Assembly: GCF_023856365.1 (NCBI RefSeq)
Contig: NC_064538.1
Span: 17,152,935-17,216,934, forward strand
Direction: 5' to 3'
DNA: 64,000 bases
Source of the DNA: Brienomyrus brachyistius
Taxonomy: Eukaryota > Chordata > Actinopteri > Osteoglossiformes > Mormyridae
Part shown: piece after piece, positions 22,401 through 64,000 of the stretch
Numbering within the stretch: position 1 is the first letter of the stretch
How the letters are laid out: the number at the start of each line of letters is the position of its first letter
Position numbers and translations under genes: made by a program
Notes under the pieces: generated by a model
The model's input: the letters and a program-made list of their open reading frames with translations, nothing else
Told to the model about the DNA's origin: nothing
Databases searched by the model: none

Positions 22401-23078
22401 GAGGTGTACAAGCAGGTCATCTTCGAGGAGGGGTCCTTCTGGAGACTGGCCCAGAAGAAACTCCAGAAGCTCTTCGGCTTTGCCCCATGCCTCTTCCACG
22501 GCTGTAGCATTTTCTCAGAAGACTCCTGGGGCTTTGTGCCTTATGCCAAGCCCATCACCACTATCGGTGAGTTGTTACTTTCCCCCCCCCCTCATTTTCA
22601 GGGTCATTGGTGGGTGAGACCTGGAGAATTTCTCAGGTAGCGTAGGGTGCAAGACTGTGGATGGGATGTTAGCCTTAAGGCCTGTGACAATTGCTATTAA
22701 GGCACTGGACAGCTGTTCAATGTTAGTCCACCTTGTGGTCAGTAACTAAATAGTGAATAAGGGTAAAGGGCATATTAATGTTTAACATCTTTGCCTGTAC
22801 TGCCTAGCTCTTAACAATGAAGGCTGTATTTATTTTTACCTGTTGATATTTTGCCTGCATCTTTGAAATTCTGTCAAGATTGTAATTGACTGCTGAATAG
22901 CTGCTAATGGTTACATATTTCAGTGGGAGAACCAATCACAGTACCCAAGATCGAAGACCCCAGTCAGGAGGTGCTTGATCAGTACCACGCTATGTATATA
23001 ACCTCACTCGGAAAACTCTTTGACAAGCACAAGAGCCGGTTTGGGCTGAAGGAGAGCGACATCCTGTACATCCAGTGA
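17144..23078 (+). CDS. dgat2: Diacylglycerol O-acyltransferase 2, eight exons
   Basis: Spliced coding sequence: 17144-17183, 17868-17996, 18510-18617, 18758-18828, 21187-21391, 21812-21986, 22364-22566, 22924-23078 (1,086 nt, 361 aa plus stop). Human DGAT2 is 388 aa; the difference is an N-terminal segment after residue 14. The enzyme joins acyl-CoA and diacylglycerol to make triacylglycerol at the ER and lipid-droplet surface. Visible: N-terminus [14 protein letters not shown], hydrophobic hairpin at about 43-85, HPHG at 134-137, [10 protein letters not shown] at 231-240, [10 protein letters not shown] at 246-255. The usual YFP motif reads FFP at 112-114. Seven introns; six are GT-AG and intron 3 appears to be GC-AG. 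It lies downstream of its paralogue mogat2, which supplies its substrate pathway. Confidence 0.94.
17184..17867. other. dgat2 intron 1
   Basis: 684 bp, GT-AG. I found no in-frame exon matching the extra N-terminal segment of human DGAT2. No repeat recognised. Confidence 0.7.
17868..17996 (+). CDS. dgat2: dgat2 exon 2
   Basis: 129 nt, residues 14-56 plus one base, encoding [13 protein letters not shown] and the start of the hydrophobic hairpin. Acceptor TTCTCAG, donor GTGAGC. It joins directly to the exon 1 peptide, so the extra N-terminal segment of human DGAT2 is not encoded here. Confidence 0.92.
17997..18509. other. dgat2 intron 2
   Basis: 513 bp, GT-AG, with no recognisable feature inside. 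Confidence 0.75.
18510..18617 (+). CDS. dgat2: dgat2 exon 3, followed by a GC donor
   Basis: 108 nt, residues 57-92 plus one base: [13 protein letters not shown] then [10 protein letters not shown]. The family boundary falls where the sequence reads GAAG|GCAGGA. No usable GT lies at or near it, so the donor is called GC. The next GT downstream (18651) would add about 12 unrelated residues. Confidence 0.85.
18758..18828 (+). CDS. dgat2: dgat2 exon 4 (FFP exon)
   Basis: 71 nt, residues 93-116, [14 protein letters not shown] then FRDFFPIR. Acceptor GTTCAG, donor GTAAGT. The normally conserved YFP is FFP. Confidence 0.93.
19381..19452. repeat. (GTATAT)n/(TA)n microsatellite
   Basis: Mixed TGTATA units in dgat2 intron 4. 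Confidence 0.9.
19557..19706. mobile_element. hAT-type foldback MITE, related subfamily
   Basis: Ends read TTTCTCAATCCAGTTCTCGG and GGTTGAGGAACACTG, inverted copies of each other with divergence. The interior has CTCCCTCCCAG / CTGGGAGGA arms. Confidence 0.6.
21187..21391 (+). CDS. dgat2: dgat2 exon 5 (HPHG exon)
   Basis: 205 nt, residues 117-184 plus one base. It contains [11 protein letters not shown] and [20 protein letters not shown]. Acceptor TTTCAG, donor GTAGGC. Confidence 0.94.
21392..21811. other. dgat2 intron 5
   Basis: 420 bp. A short minus-strand SINE tail lies at about 21456-21545 (CCATCCATTTT, then GGGTCGCAGGGG and GAGCCTATCC), matching the 3' end of the SINE at 45799. Confidence 0.55.
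21812..21986 (+). CDS. dgat2: dgat2 exon 6
   Basis: 175 nt, residues 185-242 plus two bases: [23 protein letters not shown] and [12 protein letters not shown]. Donor GTAAGG. Confidence 0.94.
21987..22363. other. dgat2 intron 6
   Basis: 377 bp, with a short TG run at about 22036-22052. Nothing else recognised. Confidence 0.75.
22364..22566 (+). CDS. dgat2: dgat2 exon 7
   Basis: 203 nt, residues 243-310 plus one base: [20 protein letters not shown] and [10 protein letters not shown]. Three bases longer than the mogat2 counterpart, matching the family difference. Donor GTGAGT. Confidence 0.94.
22567..22923. other. dgat2 intron 7
   Basis: 357 bp, GT-AG, no recognisable feature. Confidence 0.75.
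22924..23078 (+). CDS. dgat2: dgat2 exon 8 (terminal coding exon)
   Basis: 155 nt, from [12 protein letters not shown] to SDILYIQ and TGA at 23076-23078. Contains [11 protein letters not shown], a conserved DGAT2 C-terminal feature. Confidence 0.94.
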
Positions 23079-24800
23079 ATGTCCCTGGAGCCCATAGACT
23101 ATGTTCTTCTGAATGGTCCTTGGTGATCGCTGGTCCTTTGCTCTTGAACTATTCCAACTAGACAGCATGTCATGCCAAAAGGCCATGTTCAGGTAGTATT
23201 TATGATGGGGAGCTGCTCTGGAATTCTCTGAATGCATCTCATGTTTATTTCTTTAATAACTGTTGTTGATTTTCCCCTTTTCTGTCATCCAGCCAACAAC
23301 GTTGAAATTTTCTTAGCTAGCCATAAATTACAGCAGATGCTATACATCAGGTGTGCCACAAGGGGGCGCCATATTGCTAATGCAGGGTTTCACAGGGTCT
23401 AGTCATCCAATGAAGTTGCAATTTTTGAGGCTTAGGATTGTCAAGTGAAGTGTTCTTCACGTTCTGGGGGTATAATATTAAGGTCTTTATTTCAAAAGAG
23501 GCACAAGAATAGTGGACCCTTGTTCTCCTGATGTTCTTTGAGCTGTTATAGGCTACATTGTTTTCACTGTCACGTAATTATGTACAGTTCAGATCACCAG
23601 GCATCTTTGCAGAACACTATCCTGTGTGTAGGAGATGGGGGATGGAGACCTGCCTTGTCCAAAGGCCATTAAATGTTAGGCTTATGTTCTGTTTGACTCA
23701 TGGAATTTGTGTTATATGCACAAACAATGCAATTTAAAATATTTCCTCATGAAATGTAGCGGCCTTGTGCGTCAGTCAAACCAAAGATGTGAGGGTGGGT
23801 TCTTTTTGACTAAATGAAAGCAAAAGACCTACACTGTTTAATACTTCTCTCTAATCACTAGACCTTGGTGCACCTCTAATATTCTTGGATCTTAAGCGAG
23901 GGTCTCTGGTGTAATTCTGTTTAAAATGAAGTGAAGCGTAATTGGGCAGAATTTAACAGGCTGTGGTGTAATTTAAGACATAGACAATGGAATTTGGTGT
24001 GATACTATGATGTAATACTACGAAAGAATAGAATAATCTGAACATACAGCAGTTTTCTTGCACTTTCTTGGTTTTAAGTGTTGTACTTCTGCACTCTTTG
24101 CACTCTAATGGAAATTCACCTATTTACAAAGACACAATTTTAAACCCGTTGAGCCTTTTTTTCTGCTTAATTGGTTCATTTCAGTTTCAAATTTCTATGT
24201 GTTAATGCTGATCATTAAGAGAAGTGAAGTTTGGTTGGACAACATTTAAATTGTTTTGTTTCATCCAATGAATATTTTTCCCTAATTTTCATTGGTCTGA
24301 ACAAATGTGATCAGTCTGATTTTGGGAATTGTGATGTGCCTATGGTCTTGTGAATGTAGGGAAGATATTTCAGACTGTAACATTAAGCAGGGTCAGAGGA
24401 CCACCAACATGCGTCATACTCTGACAGATTCTGAAACCAGCTCAAAAACGGACCCCCTTAAGTGTGCCAGTCCAGACCCTCTGGCCCTTCAAGGATGGAG
24501 TACAACGAACTGTAAAGTGGAACGCTTCTTGAATGAATCTCTGTTTGTATTCTACATGTATGGACTGTGGATATGAAATGGGAATCAGTGATTGTATAAT
24601 AAGAACGTCATTTGGATTGCCTGTCTGCTGAGTTCATCACTGTGACTTGCTGCAGAGTGGAGTGTTTCACACTCAGTGCAATATATATATATATACACAG
24701 CAATAATAATATACTTTTAATGGTATGTAAGCTTTTACCTGGCTGCTTAAATTGTCATTATTTTGTATGTGTTTTTGAATAAAAAGACCTTTATGAATTT
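23079..24800 (+). other. dgat2: dgat2 3' UTR
   Basis: About 1.7 kb of AT-rich sequence from the stop codon to the poly(A) signal at 24778. There is no competing strong signal with a GT-rich downstream element in between. Confidence 0.6.
24778..24783 (+). terminator. dgat2: dgat2 poly(A) signal AATAAA
   Basis: A canonical hexamer is followed within 15-45 bases by TGTGTTTGTGTGTATGTGT, a good GT-rich downstream element. This predicts cleavage near 24795-24800. Confidence 0.65.
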
Positions 24801-25680
24801 CCTGTGTTTGTGTGTATGTGTATATATATAAATTATTTTTTTTGTGGGGGGCAAGTTATCGTCTGAATTCAAATTCTGCTTCACAGGATCTTCAGTTAAT
24901 CTAGACCAACTAATTAGTTGCCTTGCTGAAAGGATATCCGTTACATTCTGCAGACATGACATCTTTAATACATACAGTAAAGATAGTCCGTTATTCCTTA
25001 TGACGTGGCTTTGAGAAAATATGTGCGGTGATTTGCCCATCCAGCATTTTCATTTCTAAAAATAAAAATAAACCAAAAAGACACTGTTGCTAAACAGGGA
25101 GGAGATGGTAGAGCTGTCAAAAGGGATACAGGCTGCCGGTGCGCTTGGAAAGAGTCGAATGTGGACTGCTATTAGGTCACGAGTAAATGCCAAACAGCGA
25201 AACTTCCCTAGACTCCAGTGCATTCGGACGAAAACGACATGACAGGAGTTTCTTTTTGTTGTGCAGCTCCCCGTTATCCTTAAGCAGATGTGAAGGACAT
25301 CTATTAGACAAATATACATATGGACGGGTTCGACTAGCGACAGCACCTCCTTTTTCCGTTTCAGGTAGGAGCAGCAGCTTCTCCAGCGATGAAATAAGCT
25401 TATGTGGTAGCTTAATTAGGAAGATAACAAAATACGTCCATATACATAAACAGCAATTTTCAACCGTATAAGCCTACACGTTTTATAGAATATGCACGAG
25501 GATATTGTTACAGAACATACGTTGTACGAATAAAACATTGCTGATCGCAACAAATTTTGTTGTTAAAATATATTTCTGTTATTCTGCTGTAAAGTTTAAT
25601 ACTTCATTTAACTTAAAAAGACTACTAACCATTTATGTAGAATACGAAACTTCCCCTCGGACCGTGATATCAAACTACAG
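24801..25680. other. dgat2-uvrag intergenic region
   Basis: About 0.9 kb of AT-rich DNA between the dgat2 poly(A) site and the uvrag promoter. Open frames at 25187-25471 and on the minus strand resemble nothing known. Confidence 0.6.
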
Positions 25681-26120
25681 TTACCAGCGGGTCATGTTAC
25701 CCGCAAATTTAACCCCCAACTTCCTCATAATGGAAGGGAAACATAACATGCCAGGAGCTACTTCCTGTTGTGTATATATCCCCGCCCCTTTCAGGGTGAT
25801 TGGCGGAATTCTAGCCAATGATTTTGAAGTATGCCCCGTTCATTAAGTCTTTTAAGAGATCGACAGGAGTCTGAGCCAATCAGAGATCTACCGGGGATTG
25901 AGTATGAAATACGGATAATGGCCTCCTGAGCAAGTCTCACTTTGTTTATGTCGCGCTACGGACAGCTGCGTGATCATCTGTTTTATGAAGCGGATACTCA
26001 CGCCGGCACGCATTGTTCTCGTTTTAATAGCTCACCCACTTAGTCCGTACCAAGCTGAGGCGGTTTCACGGGAAGGATGAGTCGTTTTATTGAATGAAAC
26101 CGCCTGCTGCCGTCAGGAGG
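25681..26120 (+). promoter_or_regulatory. uvrag: uvrag proximal promoter and 5' UTR
   Basis: Three CCAAT boxes are visible: ATTGG at 25799 (reverse), CCAAT at 25815 and at 25876. A GC box CCCCGCCCC lies at 25780-25788, and ETS-like CTTCCTG at about 25761. An inverted repeat GCGGGT-CATGTT-ACCCGC spans 25687-25704. CpG density rises towards exon 1: I count about 27 CpG in 25921-26220. This suits a broadly expressed CpG-island promoter using NF-Y. The start site is not placed. Confidence 0.5.
26077..26097 (+). other. Upstream ORF of uvrag
   Basis: Seven codons including stop (ATG AGT ... TGA), 44 bases before the uvrag start at 26121. Its TGA overlaps an in-frame upstream ATG at 26094 (ATGA overlap). 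Whether it is in the mRNA depends on the unknown start site. Confidence 0.4.

Positions 26121-64000
<37,880 letters not shown>

Noticed and set aside
25187..25471. 94-codon open frame between dgat2 and uvrag
   Set aside because: No similarity to known proteins and no promoter or splice context.
25691..25700. CLEAR site GTCATGTTAC in the uvrag promoter
   Set aside because: It differs from the consensus at two positions, including the CANNTG core.

Overview
This is vertebrate nuclear DNA, almost certainly from a teleost or other ray-finned fish. All genes are split by GT-AG introns, coding sequence is a small fraction of the window, and the repeats are typical of fish: a Tc1/mariner element, hAT-type MITEs, tRNA-derived SINEs, a Rex3/RTE-like LINE end and an L2/Rex1-like LINE. 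I cannot place the species more precisely. No prokaryotic genes, CRISPR arrays, rRNA genes or credible free-standing tRNA genes are visible.

Three protein-coding genes lie head to tail on the + strand, in the order I recall for human 11q13.5. (1) mogat2, 698-9059, has six exons and encodes 335 aa: a monoacylglycerol acyltransferase. (2) dgat2, 17144-23078, has eight exons and encodes 361 aa: diacylglycerol acyltransferase 2. It has a TATA-type promoter near 16982 and a 3' UTR ending at a poly(A) signal at 24778. (3) uvrag starts at 26121 and runs off the right edge. Twelve exons are visible (403 complete codons), covering the C2 domain, the coiled coil and the start of the C-terminal domain; the rest is beyond 64000. 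mogat2 and dgat2 share exon lengths (205, 175, 200/203 and 155 nt) and phases, so they are an old tandem duplication. Their enzymes act consecutively at the ER: monoacylglycerol to diacylglycerol, then diacylglycerol to triacylglycerol. uvrag is functionally separate: it is the VPS34/Beclin-1 complex II subunit used in endosome and autophagosome maturation.

The 7.3 kb between mogat2 and dgat2 holds a Rex3-like LINE end, simple repeats and no gene I can support. Only about 1.3 kb separates the dgat2 poly(A) site from uvrag exon 1; it contains CCAAT and GC boxes. The uvrag introns are long (intron 6 is 12.5 kb, intron 8 is 5.9 kb) and hold most of the unusual material.

The observations I rate highest are: three exact GTCACGTGAC (CLEAR-type, TFEB/TFE3/MITF) palindromes plus related E-boxes in uvrag introns; a dense CpG island inside uvrag intron 6 whose open frame could splice in phase into exon 7; a GC-AG intron and a Tyr-to-Phe change in the YFP motif of dgat2; and several well-preserved transposon footprints with target-site duplications. 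All splice sites were placed by eye from recalled family sequences and reading-frame continuity, with no transcript evidence.
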